A stretch of 60,469 nucleotides of DNA from an uncultured Flavobacteriales bacterium (GTDB lineage: Bacteria > Bacteroidota > Bacteroidia > Flavobacteriales > UBA1820). A program made the position numbers and the translations under genes. Each line of letters opens with the position of its first letter. Position 1 is the first letter of the stretch. Location of the stretch: the NCBI GenBank assembly GCA_938023515.1, contig CALJDR010000060.1, positions 1 through 60,469 of the forward strand, given 5' to 3'. Of the stretch, positions 25,934-34,473 are shown piece by piece. The notes under the pieces are model-generated. The model had not been told where the DNA came from and searched no databases. It saw nothing but the letters and a program-made list of their open reading frames with translations.

Positions 25934-27886
25934 ATGAGTGAGATAACAGACGAAACGCAGGGCTATTCGGCCGACAGTATTGTAGTGCTCGAAGGCTTGG
26001 AGGCCGTGCGCAAACGTCCCGGTATGTATATTGGCGATACCAGTTCCCGCGGGCTTCACCATCTGGTGAACGAGGTGGTGGACAACTCCATCGACGAGGC
26101 CCTGGCCGGTTACTGTTCCCAGATAGATGTTGTGATAAACAAGGATAACTCCATATCGGTACGCGACAACGGCCGCGGTATCCCGACGGATTATCACCCG
26201 AAAGAAAAGAAATCCGCGCTGGAGGTGGTAATGACCATCCTGCACGCCGGGGGTAAGTTCGACAAGGATTCGTATAAAGTCTCCGGAGGACTCCACGGGG
26301 TGGGTGTGTCGTGCGTGAACGCGCTGTCCAACCATATGCGGGTAGAAGTATGCCGGGTCGGTAAAATATTCGAGCAGGAGTATTCCTGCGGAAAACCGCT
26401 TTATCCGGTACGTGAAATCGGCGAGACGGAACTGACGGGTACTACCGTTACTTTCCATCCGGACGACGCGATCTTTACCGAGACGGAGTACCAGTACGAT
26501 ATTTTGCAGAGCCGTATGCGCGAGCTGGCTTACCTGAACAAGAATATCACGATCACCCTGACCGACATGCGCGATCTGGACGAACAAGGCAATCCCCGCC
26601 GGGAGAGCTTCCATTCGTCCACCGGTCTCGACGAGTTCGTCACGTTCCTGGACAGCGCCCGCGAGCCGCTGATACCTACGGTGATACACATGGACGGCGA
26701 GCGGAACGATATCCCGGTCGAGGTGGCACTCCATTACAATACCTCGTACACGGAAAATATCCATTCGTACGTCAACAACATCAATACGATAGAAGGAGGT
26801 ACCCATTTGGCCGGTTTCCGCCGCGGGCTTACCCGTACGCTGAAAAAATACGCGGAAGAATCGGGGCTGCTGGCCAAGGAAAAGGTCGAGATATCGGGAG
26901 ATGACTTCCGCGAAGGCCTTACGGCCGTGATCTCGGTCAAAGTGCAGGAGCCGCTTTTCGAAGGACAGACCAAAACGAAGCTGGGTAATAAAGAGGTGCT
27001 CGGCGCGGTAGACCAATTGGTGGGCGACATGCTCAACAATTATTTGGAAGAGCATCCGGCCGAGGCCAAAATCATCGTGCAGAAAGTAATGCTGGCGGCC
27101 AAGGCCCGCGCGGCCGCCAAGAAGGCCCGCGAGATGGTACAGCGCAAGACCGTGATGAGCGGCGGCGGACTGCCCGGCAAACTGGCCGACTGCTCGGAAC
27201 GGGACCCGGCAAAATCCGAGATATTCTTTGTCGAGGGAGACTCCGCAGGAGGTACGGCCAAACAGGGCCGCGACCGCCATTTCCAGGCCATCCTTCCTCT
27301 CCGCGGTAAGATCCTGAACGTGGAAAAGGCCATGCAGCACCGCGTGTTCGAGAACGAGGAAATACGGAATATCTATACCGCCCTCGGAGTGACCATCGGC
27401 ACGGAAGAAGACTCCAAAGCGCTGAACACCGAAAAACTGCGTTACCACAAGATCATCATCATGACCGACGCCGATGTGGACGGAAGCCACATCGACACGT
27501 TAATGCTTACTTTCTTCTTCCGCTACATGAAGGAGTTGATAGAGAACGGTTACGTATATATCGCCACTCCGCCTCTTTACATGGTCAAGAAAGGCCAGAA
27601 ACAGGCCTATGCCTGGACGGAAGACCAGCGTGACAAACTCGCCCTCGAAATAGGGGGAGGCTCTGATAAGGGAGTCGCTATCCAGCGATACAAAGGTCTG
27701 GGAGAGATGAATGATCATCAATTATGGGAAACGACGATGGACCCGGACAACCGTATCCTCAAGCAGATCACGATCGACAATGCGGCCGATGCGGATTATG
27801 TATTCTCCATGCTCATGGGCGACGATGTGCCGCCCCGCCGGGAATTCATCGAGAAAAACGCCAAATATGCCAATATAGATGCCTAA
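25934..27886 (+). CDS. gyrB: DNA gyrase subunit B
   Basis: 650 residues, the ATPase half of DNA gyrase introducing negative supercoils with GyrA. GHKL motifs: EVVDNSIDEA (about 38), RDNGRGIP, and GGLHGVGVSCVNALS near 115. The Toprim domain is seen as EGDSAGGTAKQGRDR around 432 and TDADVDGSHI around 515; the C-terminus ends with the YKGLGEMN region. Length is typical of Bacteroidota GyrB without inserts. Confidence 0.96.
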   Translation: MSEITDETQGYSADSIVVLEGLEAVRKRPGMYIGDTSSRGLHHLVNEVVDNSIDEALAGYCSQIDVVINKDNSISVRDNGRGIPTDYHPKEKKSALEVVMTILHAGGKFDKDSYKVSGGLHGVGVSCVNALSNHMRVEVCRVGKIFEQEYSCGKPLYPVREIGETELTGTTVTFHPDDAIFTETEYQYDILQSRMRELAYLNKNITITLTDMRDLDEQGNPRRESFHSSTGLDEFVTFLDSAREPLIPTVIHMDGERNDIPVEVALHYNTSYTENIHSYVNNINTIEGGTHLAGFRRGLTRTLKKYAEESGLLAKEKVEISGDDFREGLTAVISVKVQEPLFEGQTKTKLGNKEVLGAVDQLVGDMLNNYLEEHPAEAKIIVQKVMLAAKARAAAKKAREMVQRKTVMSGGGLPGKLADCSERDPAKSEIFFVEGDSAGGTAKQGRDRHFQAILPLRGKILNVEKAMQHRVFENEEIRNIYTALGVTIGTEEDSKALNTEKLRYHKIIIMTDADVDGSHIDTLMLTFFFRYMKELIENGYVYIATPPLYMVKKGQKQAYAWTEDQRDKLALEIGGGSDKGVAIQRYKGLGEMNDHQLWETTMDPDNRILKQITIDNAADADYVFSMLMGDDVPPRREFIEKNAKYANIDA

Positions 27887-27905
27887 AAGGGTAATAATAT
27901 GTTCT

Positions 27906-27938
27906 AAAAAGCCGGAATAATTTATTCCGGCTTTTTTT
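27906..27938 (+). terminator. Terminator after gyrB
   Basis: AAAAAGCCGGAAT pairs with ATTCCGGCTTTTT around a short A/T loop and is followed by more T residues. Confidence 0.85.
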
Positions 27939-27961
27939 ATTGTGTCAAGAATGATTACCTT

Positions 27962-27969
27962 TACATTTG
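27962..27969 (+). promoter_or_regulatory. -7 box TACATTTG for the PCMD-SDR unit
   Basis: Exact TAnnTTTG match just after the gyrB terminator; leader about 45 nt to the ATG at 28020. Confidence 0.65.
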
Positions 27970-28019
27970 ATTAAGAAAATTTATACGTTTCTTAACCCTA
28001 CAGCCAAACTTACAGAATT

Positions 28020-28979
28020 ATGAGAAAATCGTGGATTACGGCTTTTTGTTTACTCGCTCCCTTGTGGGCTTATGCACAGCAGGATACGCTGAAACCGGTC
28101 GCTTTCGGAGACTTCGACCATTGGCTGGTGCGCAAGATCAAAGAGTCGTTTGTCATCGGCGGCAATGAAGCCACCGTATATGCCATAGCTCCTACCGATA
28201 CGATCGTAAGCACCGATGCTTACATCAATAAATCCAAATCGCCCTGGTCCTCGTCCAACGTGATGGCCAAAGTGGCCGGCGTGGTGAAAACGTCCGTGAC
28301 GGTATTCCCCGAGAAGCGGGGCAACGGCTACAGCGCCCGGATGGATACGAAACTGGAAAAGGTAAAAGTGCTCGGGATGGTGAATATCTCGGTGCTGGCC
28401 TCGGGAAGTATATTCCTGGGTCGCACGATCGAGCCTATCCGGGGGGCTAACGATCCGTATAAAAATCTTGACATGGGTATCGCCTTTACCGGAAAACCGG
28501 ATGCGGTGGTGTTCGATTACAAGGCCAAAATATCTCCCGATACGATGGTCACCCGGGCTACGGGCAGCGGCATATCCAAAGTGAAAGGCCGCGACCGCGC
28601 AGAAGTGGTTGTCTTTTTGCAGAGACGTTGGGAGGATGACAAAGGCAATATTTTCGCCCAGCGCATCGGTACGGCGCGCGAACGGTTCGACAAGACCGTT
28701 CCTGACTGGAAAAACGGCCACCGTACAGAGATTCATTACGGGGATATAACGAAGCAGCCGTATTTCGATGATTCGATGGATCTGATGGAGGAAGGGCTTT
28801 TCTATGCGATGAACAGCAAGGGTAAAATGGTCCCTGTCCAGGAAACATGCTGGGGAGGGAAGGAAGTTACGCCTACCCATATGATCATGATGTTCTCTTC
28901 GGGGTCGCTGGGCGCTTTTACGGGTTCTTTGGGCAATTCACTGTGGGTCGACAACGTGAAATTGGAATATCGGAAATAG
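28020..28979 (+). CDS. Exported PCMD-like (putative carbohydrate metabolism) protein
   Basis: 319 residues with a signal peptide ending near LWAYAQ. The remainder is beta-rich, with a jelly-roll-like look: FGDFDHW near the start, DAVVFDYKAKISPD in the middle, and GSLGNSLWVDNVKLEY at the end. This closing pattern and length fit the Bacteroidota PCMD domain, a carbohydrate-binding-like fold. The mature protein is probably periplasmic or surface-exposed, since no lipobox is seen. It precedes the SDR gene by 22 nt. Confidence 0.7.
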   Translation: MRKSWITAFCLLAPLWAYAQQDTLKPVAFGDFDHWLVRKIKESFVIGGNEATVYAIAPTDTIVSTDAYINKSKSPWSSSNVMAKVAGVVKTSVTVFPEKRGNGYSARMDTKLEKVKVLGMVNISVLASGSIFLGRTIEPIRGANDPYKNLDMGIAFTGKPDAVVFDYKAKISPDTMVTRATGSGISKVKGRDRAEVVVFLQRRWEDDKGNIFAQRIGTARERFDKTVPDWKNGHRTEIHYGDITKQPYFDDSMDLMEEGLFYAMNSKGKMVPVQETCWGGKEVTPTHMIMMFSSGSLGAFTGSLGNSLWVDNVKLEYRK

Positions 28980-29001
28980 CCGGAACAGACCTCGATCTGA
29001 T

Positions 29002-29868
29002 ATGAACAACAACTGGGTAATAGTCACCGGAGCGGACAGGGGGATAGGGGAAAGCCTTGCCGGCCTGTTGGCGGATATGGATTACGGGGTCATCATGGCC
29101 TGTAAAAATGTGGAAAAAGCGGCGAATGTGTTTGAACATCTCCGCTATATCACATCCAATAAGGATATGAGGCTCATGCCGCTCGATTTGTCCTCTCTGG
29201 AATCCATAGCTTCGTTCGTGCGTTCGGTCGATGAAAAAGGCTACAATATCCGGGCATTGGTGAACAATGCAGCCACTATCCGCAGGAAATACACCCAGAC
29301 AGCCGACGGGTTTGAATCGACGGTCGGGGTCAATTACGTGGGGACTTATTTTCTTACCCGGCTTATGATGCCGATCCTTAAGCGTTCCGAAGGGCTTACC
29401 AAGATCATGAACACCGTATCGGTGATGAGCAAATTCGCCCGGGTGGACAAAGATTTTTTTGCCGTTCCCCCGAAAAAATACCGGAAGATAAAGGCATACG
29501 GCGCTTCCAAACTCGCCCTGTTGATGTTCACTCAGAGCCTGACCGAAAAACTGGGGAAAAAAGCCGGGGTTGAGGCCAACGCATTCAATCCGGGGCTGGT
29601 CAATACTAAAATGTTGACGATGCACAACTGGCTCGACCCGCTGTTCAATATTCTGGTGCGGCCCCTGCTCAAAACAGCCGAACAAGCCGCCACACAGGAG
29701 TGCGAGGCGTTGTTTCCAAAGAAAGAAAAGGGCGGCGGTCGTGTCTATACCGGTCATCGGCAGTTCCTGATCCGGGATTTTGCGGCGGCGCACAAATACA
29801 AAAATTGGCTGTATGATGCTACAGAAAAGATACTTCGGGAAAAAGGCTACGAGCTGCCCCCGGTCTGA
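29002..29868 (+). CDS. Short-chain dehydrogenase/reductase
   Basis: 288 residues, Rossmann-fold SDR. The cofactor loop TGADRGIGES is at residues 8-17, the NNAAT motif (variant of NNAG) near 91, the catalytic Ser in MNTVSVMSKF, and YGASK near residue 168. The long gap between Ser and Tyr and NPGLVNT after it resemble retinol-dehydrogenase-like SDRs. Substrate unknown. Same strand and 22 nt after the PCMD gene. Confidence 0.85.
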   Translation: MNNNWVIVTGADRGIGESLAGLLADMDYGVIMACKNVEKAANVFEHLRYITSNKDMRLMPLDLSSLESIASFVRSVDEKGYNIRALVNNAATIRRKYTQTADGFESTVGVNYVGTYFLTRLMMPILKRSEGLTKIMNTVSVMSKFARVDKDFFAVPPKKYRKIKAYGASKLALLMFTQSLTEKLGKKAGVEANAFNPGLVNTKMLTMHNWLDPLFNILVRPLLKTAEQAATQECEALFPKKEKGGGRVYTGHRQFLIRDFAAAHKYKNWLYDATEKILREKGYELPPV

Positions 29869-29891
29869 ATTTAAATAGTCAGAAAGAAAAT

Positions 29892-29925
29892 AAAAAAAGC
29901 CTGCGGTTACCGCAGGCTTTTTTTT
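29892..29925. terminator. Bidirectional terminator between SDR and ORF6N genes
   Basis: CCTGCGG and CCGCAGG pair around a TTA loop with seven or more A-T pairs extending the stem. The minus-strand stop codon at 29924 lies at its edge. Confidence 0.85.
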
Positions 29926-30496
29926 ATTTCCGGCCGCCCCGTTTGACGGTATGTTTTACTTTGAGTACGGCTAAATTCAATTCGATGGTCGTTTCCATAC
30001 CGGTAACCTCCCGGTCTTCTCCCATCAGGTCGGAAATGATCCGTTGGCTTTTCTTGATCAGGGGTTCCTGCTTCGCGACACTGTTCGTACCCGACAGTTT
30101 GGTCACCGTAGCGGAAAGTTCCCGGACTTTGGCGAATGTTTCCACAATAGCGAGGGTCGCTTGGGTTGCCGCCGGGCTTTTCAGGACAGTAGCCAGCATA
30201 TAAAGGCCTTTTTCCGTAAATGCTTTGGGCGGGTATTTGGAATATCTTCCTCGCCCTGGCGGGGAAATATTTGTGTTGCCCGGTTTCAGGAGGGCTTTTT
30301 TCAACCCGTCGTTCTCTTCGGCGGACAGTTCGAATACATAACCGGCCGGGAATTTGTCCGGGTTGTTCCTGACGGCTTGGTTCACTTCGCGGGTTTGTAC
30401 GCCGTATAGAGCAGCCACGTCCCGGTCCAGCAGGATATTCTGTCGGCGAACGCGTATCATGCGCACTTCCACGTCGTTCGGTTTTATCAGGTCCAT
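29924..30496 (-). CDS. ORF6N-domain DNA-binding protein
   Basis: 190 residues. The ORF6N domain is seen in the first 100: VRMIRVRRQNILLDRDVAALYGVQTREVNQ is the diagnostic opening, here quoted only in part by its key residues (LLDRDVAALYGV, TREVNQAV, NPDKFP, FTEKGLYMLATVL). The C-terminal half is helical and Lys-rich. ORF6N occurs in phage and plasmid anti-repressor-like proteins and is widespread as solitary copies in Bacteroidota. It may be a prophage relic or host regulator. No phage genes adjoin it. Confidence 0.85.
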   Translation of the reverse strand: MDLIKPNDVEVRMIRVRRQNILLDRDVAALYGVQTREVNQAVRNNPDKFPAGYVFELSAEENDGLKKALLKPGNTNISPPGRGRYSKYPPKAFTEKGLYMLATVLKSPAATQATLAIVETFAKVRELSATVTKLSGTNSVAKQEPLIKKSQRIISDLMGEDREVTGMETTIELNLAVLKVKHTVKRGGRK

Positions 30497-30539
30497 AGGC
30501 CGGGCGGGTGGTTTGGGGAGAATCAGACTCCCGGTTTAT

Positions 30540-30860
30540 TTATTTTCGGTAAACAGCGTCGTCCGAGTAGGCGAGTATCCCGAAGCCGATGAACGGGAAA
30601 ATGGTCATGATGATGGCCATTATATAGTCGCGGGAAAAGCGTTTGGCCAGCTCGTTGAACAGCATGAACGCAAAAATGAGGTTCACTACCGGAATGAAGA
30701 ACATGATAAACCACCACAGAGGCTTATTCAATTCTTCCAGCAGAATGTATATGTTATAGAAGGGAATGAAACCCTCCCAAAATTTGCGACCCATTTTCTC
30801 GAAAGTTTTTCCCATGAAAAACAAGGTCAGCAAAGCGATAAGCAAGGATAGTAACGACAT
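30540..30860 (-). CDS. DUF5684-type small membrane protein
   Basis: 106 residues with three or four hydrophobic segments. The motif GFIPFYNIYILLEELNKPLWW-like arrangement (FIPFYN, then WWF, then IPVVNLI) matches the pattern of DUF5684 proteins, which also occur beside signal peptidases. The N-terminus is a transmembrane helix. It has its own promoter at 30890. Function unknown. Confidence 0.7.
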   Translation of the reverse strand: MSLLSLLIALLTLFFMGKTFEKMGRKFWEGFIPFYNIYILLEELNKPLWWFIMFFIPVVNLIFAFMLFNELAKRFSRDYIMAIIMTIFPFIGFGILAYSDDAVYRK

Positions 30861-30889
30861 TTTTTCCGGCGTGTTTTAGTTTGATGATA

Positions 30890-30897
30890 CAAATATA
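30890..30897 (-). promoter_or_regulatory. -7 box TATATTTG for the DUF5684-type gene
   Basis: Exact TAnnTTTG on the minus strand, about 24 nt before the predicted leader end. The 313-bp gap 30861-31173 holds this promoter, the greA promoter and the greA leader; nothing else is visible. Confidence 0.65.
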
Positions 30898-31037
30898 AGA
30901 ATTGTTAAGGAATGTTGCGTGAAAAATATCCGGGTACTTCTGTTGGCTGATTTAAATTTATCGATCGACAGGTTTTAATTCCTAAAAGCCAATAATTTCC
31001 CGGTGGGTATGGTTTTTCCGCAAAAAAATCCGAAAGG

Positions 31038-31069
31038 CTTGCGCGCGGCTTTTGTTTTGCCTACATTTG
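31038..31069 (+). promoter_or_regulatory. greA promoter CTTG-N20-TACATTTG
   Basis: Both Bacteroidota promoter elements with an ideal 20-bp spacer. It places the transcript start near 31075 and a leader of about 100 nt before the greA ATG. Confidence 0.75.
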
Positions 31070-31083
31070 CCTTACACAATACG

Positions 31084-31131
31084 AATCCCGAAGGTAACGA
31101 AATACTTTTTCGGGGTTCTTTATTTTTTGTG
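31084..31131 (+). terminator. Terminator-like hairpin in the greA leader
   Basis: AATCCCGAA (31084-31092) pairs with TTCGGGGTT (31109-31117), one G-U pair, followed by CTTTATTTTTTG. It begins about 10 nt after the predicted start and ends 43 nt before the coding sequence, so it could attenuate greA. This parallels the leader termination known upstream of E. coli greA, but no experiment supports it here. Confidence 0.5.
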
Positions 31132-31173
31132 TACAACGAACGTTTTGTAGAACCGAAAAAAAGAAAAGAAAAA

Positions 31174-31647
31174 ATGGGAAACGTATCTTACTACACGCCG
31201 GAAGGGTACGCTAAGCTCAAAGCCGAGCTCGAACACCTCAAGACGGTAGAGCGCGCGCATGTGATAAAACAAATAGCCGAGGCGCGCGATAAGGGCGACC
31301 TTTCGGAGAATGCCGAATACGATGCCGCCAAAGAGGCCCAGGGTATGCTGGAAATGAAAATAGCCAAACTGGAAGAAACGATGTCCAGTGCCCGTATCGT
31401 AGATGCTTCGCAGCTCGACGATACGAAAGTGCTCATCCTTTCGACTGTCCGTATCCGTAACAAGCAGAACGGAAAAGAAGTAGCTTATACGCTGGTGGCC
31501 CAGAACGAAGCCAACATTGCACAAGGAAAAATATCCGTAGAATCCCCTATTGGAAAGGGCCTGCTCGGCAAATCCGTAGGCGATGTGGCCGAGATCAAAG
31601 CGCCCAACGGCACGATGCATTTCGATGTGCTGGAGATCACCCGATAA
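31174..31647 (+). CDS. greA: Transcription elongation factor GreA
   Basis: 157 residues. Rescues backtracked RNA polymerase by stimulating transcript cleavage. The N-terminal coiled coil carries the GreA signature EARDKGDLSENAEYDAAKEAQ-type motif (key residues GDLSENAEY, with the two acidic tip residues in DLSEN). The C-terminal FKBP-like domain has SPIGKGLLGKSVGD. ATG at 31174 (MGNVSYYTPEGY) is the family start; the longer in-frame ATG at 31003 lies before the promoter. Confidence 0.95.
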   Translation: MGNVSYYTPEGYAKLKAELEHLKTVERAHVIKQIAEARDKGDLSENAEYDAAKEAQGMLEMKIAKLEETMSSARIVDASQLDDTKVLILSTVRIRNKQNGKEVAYTLVAQNEANIAQGKISVESPIGKGLLGKSVGDVAEIKAPNGTMHFDVLEITR

Positions 31648-31670
31648 CGAACTAAAAAACCGAAAGAACC

Positions 31671-32069
31671 ATGGCATCGGTATTCACTAAGATCATCAAT
31701 GGGGAGATCCCCGCATATAAAATAGCGGAGGATGAAAATTATATCGCCATCCTCGACGCGTTCCCTGTGGTAAAAGGGCATACGCTGGTCATCCCGAAAA
31801 AGGAAGTGGACAAAATCTACGAACTGGATGAGCCAACTTATACCGGTCTGATGCTTTTCGCCCGCCGGGTGGCCCGTGCGTTGGAAAAAGCCGTGCCCTG
31901 TATCCGGGTAGGAGTATCGGTGGTGGGGCTCGACGTCCATCACGTGCATGTGCACCTGCTGCCGCTCAACGGCCCCGGGGATATGAACCTCAACAAGGAA
32001 AAGCCTTCGTTCACTCCGGAAGAGATGCAGGCAGTGGCGGATGCGGTGACCTCGAAACTGGAAAAATAG
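31671..32069 (+). CDS. HIT-family hydrolase
   Basis: 132 residues. The histidine triad is HVHVHLLP near residue 100, with NGEIPAYKIAED and AFPVVKGHTLVIPK earlier, as in Hint-type nucleoside phosphoramidase/AMP hydrolases. It lies 23 nt after greA and ends with a strong terminator, so the two form a unit; this pairing is common in Bacteroidota. Confidence 0.92.
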   Translation: MASVFTKIINGEIPAYKIAEDENYIAILDAFPVVKGHTLVIPKKEVDKIYELDEPTYTGLMLFARRVARALEKAVPCIRVGVSVVGLDVHHVHVHLLPLNGPGDMNLNKEKPSFTPEEMQAVADAVTSKLEK

Positions 32070-32092
32070 CGGTTGTCCACAAGCAAAATGCT

Positions 32093-32123
32093 ACGGGAAG
32101 TTCGATGGACTTCCCGTTTTTTA
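32093..32123 (+). terminator. Terminator after the greA-HIT unit
   Basis: ACGGGAAGT (32093-32101) pairs with ACTTCCCGT (32109-32117), followed by a T run. Confidence 0.85.
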
Positions 32124-32140
32124 TTATAAATTTACCGTGC

Positions 32141-32653
32141 ATGAAAAACCGGACTTGCTATTTGCTTGTCTGGCAGGTATATGTCATGCGCAGGATGAGC
32201 GGGTGTTTATCCCTCCTGATCCCATTATTTCGGTCGATGGTTTTTCTGCACCCATTGAAACTTGTACTTTCACAGGGCCTGAATTGCAGGTGAACAGTGC
32301 TTTTATCGACAGTTTGAATGCCGTCCTGTTCAATGAAAAGTACGGAGTTGCGGAGGCCTATGATTTAAAGAAATGGAGATGTTTTTATCTTCATTTTATA
32401 AAAAAAGATCCTCTGAATTATTTAATTGTATTATCGATTAACTATCACCCGGGAAGAGGGTCAAGTTTTTTTTGAACATGGAGGGTGCCAGTGTTGCTTT
32501 TATGGCATTCAAGCTCCCTCTATTATTGTATTGGGTGTGAAATCCGAAAAAGAATTTTCGTATACAACGTTTAACCACAACCAAGATGCATTGATATGGC
32601 ATGTTTCATATAATTGCCAAACCGGGAAGGTAAAGTTGAAAAAAAGGCTTTAG
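32141..32653 (+). pseudogene. Frameshifted gene for a small exported protein
   Basis: Three overlapping pieces in two frame changes. The ATG at 32141 is followed by five A residues; one more A would read MKKPDLLFACLAGICHAQ, a perfect signal peptide, into the frame running to 32475. Near 32425-32430 the coherent sequence moves again (LNYLIV then YYRLTITREEGQVFFEHGG) into the frame ending at 32653. Restored length is about 171 residues. Two single-base losses indicate decay, though homopolymer sequencing error could explain the first. Lower GC than neighbours. Family unknown. Confidence 0.6.
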
Positions 32654-32722
32654 CCTGATTTAAGGAATGCGAATTACGTCTTTTTCTTCAAAAAAAATCT
32701 TCTTTTGCAGCGGTAAAAAATA

Positions 32723-32730
32723 TAACTTTG
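32723..32730 (+). promoter_or_regulatory. -7 box TAACTTTG for fhs
   Basis: Exact TAnnTTTG match about 47 nt before the ATG at 32777. A TTTTG lies 15 bp upstream, too close for an ideal -33. Confidence 0.6.
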
Positions 32731-32776
32731 TGAGGGGGGGGATTTTTCCCCGTCCGGCCCGACAATTTAATGAAGT

Positions 32777-34447
32777 ATGAAGTCTGACATTGAAATAGCC
32801 CAGCAGGCCGACATCCGGCCCATTACCGAAATAGCCTCCCGGATCGGTATCCCGGCGGATGCCTTGGAACTTTACGGGAAGTATAAGGCAAAGCTGCCTT
32901 TGTCCCTTATCGATGAACAAAAAGTATCGCAGGGTAATCTGATCCTGGTCACCGCCGTTTCCCCGACTCCGGCCGGAGAAGGTAAGACTACGGTCTCCAT
33001 CGGGCTTTCCGACGGATTGAACCGCCTCGGTCGCCGTTCTATCGTAGCCCTGCGGGAACCGTCCCTCGGCCCGGTATTCGGACTGAAAGGCGGGGCCGCC
33101 GGAGGGGGACATTCACAGGTGCTGCCGATGGAGGATATCAACCTCCATTTTACGGGGGATTTTGCCGCGGTAGAGAAATCGAATAACCTGCTGTCTGCCC
33201 TGGTGGACAACAATATGCAAGTGAAGGTCGATAATCTCGGGATAGACCCCCGGACAGTCGCTTTCAAGCGGGTAGCCGATATGAACGACCGGGCCCTGCG
33301 CCACATCATTACCGGGCTCGGCGGGACAGGTAACGGGATTCCCCGCGAGGAAGGGTTCAACATTACCCCGGCCTCGGAAGTAATGGCGATTCTTTGCCTG
33401 TGCGGCGGAATTAATGACCTGAAATGCCGACTGGGTAATATTTTGGTTGGATTCCGCTATACCGGTGAACCGGTGTATGCCCGCGACTTGGGAGCGGTGG
33501 GAGCGATGGCCATTTTACTGAAAGATGCCGTGAAGCCCAATTTGGTGCAAACTACCGGGGGAAATGCGGCCATTATCCATGGAGGGCCTTTCGCCAATAT
33601 CGCACAGGGAACCAACAGTATTCTGGCCACGAAAATGGCCCTTTCGATGGCCGATTATGCGGTGACGGAAGCCGGGTTCGGCTCGGATATGGGCGCGGAA
33701 AAATTTATGGATATCAAATGCCGGGTCGGCGGCCTGTGCCCGCGTGCCTGGGTGATCGTCGCTACGGTCCGTGCCTTGAAATACCATGGCGGGGTAGCCG
33801 TCCCCGATTTGAAGAAGCCCGATACAGGGGCTGTCGAACGGGGATTTGTCAACCTGTCCCGCCATCTGGACAATGCGGCGAATTTCGGAGTGCCATCCGT
33901 CGTGGCTATCAATTGCTTCGAGGCCGATACGGAAGAGGAAACCCAAGTGATCGAACGCCTTTGTGCGGCGCGGGGGATAAAAGCCGTTCGGACGCATGCT
34001 TGGGCGGAAGGAGGGAAAGGCTGTGAAGACCTGGCCCGGGAAGTGGCGGCGGTGGCTTCCGCATCGAAAGCCGTGCTCCGTCCGCTGTACGATCTCGATA
34101 TGCCCATCGAGGAAAAAATACTGACGGTGGCCCGACGCGTGTACGGGGCCCGAAGTGTGGAGTATACATATCAGGCGCATAAGCAATTAGAGCTTATCTC
34201 GAAGCTGGGTCTTTCGTCTCTGGCTGTGTGCATCGCCAAAACGCAAAAGTCTTTCACGGACAACGAAAAGGCAATAGGGGCGCCTACCGGTTTCGAAATC
34301 AAGATACGGGATATCGAGATCGCATCCGGGGCCGGGTTTGTGGTGCCGATAGCAGGCGATATCATGCGGATGCCGGGGCTCCCTTCGACTCCCGCCGCTG
34401 TGAATATGGATATAGACGAGGATGGAACGGTATCCGGGCTGTCCTGA
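32777..34447 (+). CDS. fhs: Formate-tetrahydrofolate ligase
   Basis: 556 residues. ATP-dependent joining of formate to tetrahydrofolate, giving 10-formyl-THF for purines and one-carbon metabolism. The P-loop TPAGEGKTTVSIGL sits at about residue 65, followed by REPSLGPVFGLKGGAAGGG and EDINLHFTGDF, all characteristic. VEYTYQAHKQLELI and GFVVPIAGDIMRMPGLP mark the C-terminal half. Full length for the family. Confidence 0.96.
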   Translation: MKSDIEIAQQADIRPITEIASRIGIPADALELYGKYKAKLPLSLIDEQKVSQGNLILVTAVSPTPAGEGKTTVSIGLSDGLNRLGRRSIVALREPSLGPVFGLKGGAAGGGHSQVLPMEDINLHFTGDFAAVEKSNNLLSALVDNNMQVKVDNLGIDPRTVAFKRVADMNDRALRHIITGLGGTGNGIPREEGFNITPASEVMAILCLCGGINDLKCRLGNILVGFRYTGEPVYARDLGAVGAMAILLKDAVKPNLVQTTGGNAAIIHGGPFANIAQGTNSILATKMALSMADYAVTEAGFGSDMGAEKFMDIKCRVGGLCPRAWVIVATVRALKYHGGVAVPDLKKPDTGAVERGFVNLSRHLDNAANFGVPSVVAINCFEADTEEETQVIERLCAARGIKAVRTHAWAEGGKGCEDLAREVAAVASASKAVLRPLYDLDMPIEEKILTVARRVYGARSVEYTYQAHKQLELISKLGLSSLAVCIAKTQKSFTDNEKAIGAPTGFEIKIRDIEIASGAGFVVPIAGDIMRMPGLPSTPAAVNMDIDEDGTVSGLS

Positions 34448-34473
34448 TCAAATAATAAGATAAAAAGAAAAAA

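Noticed and set aside
25607..27490. 627-codon antisense frame over gyrB
   Set aside because: gyrB is intact and explains the sequence; the antisense frame lacks promoter, ribosome site and domain pattern.
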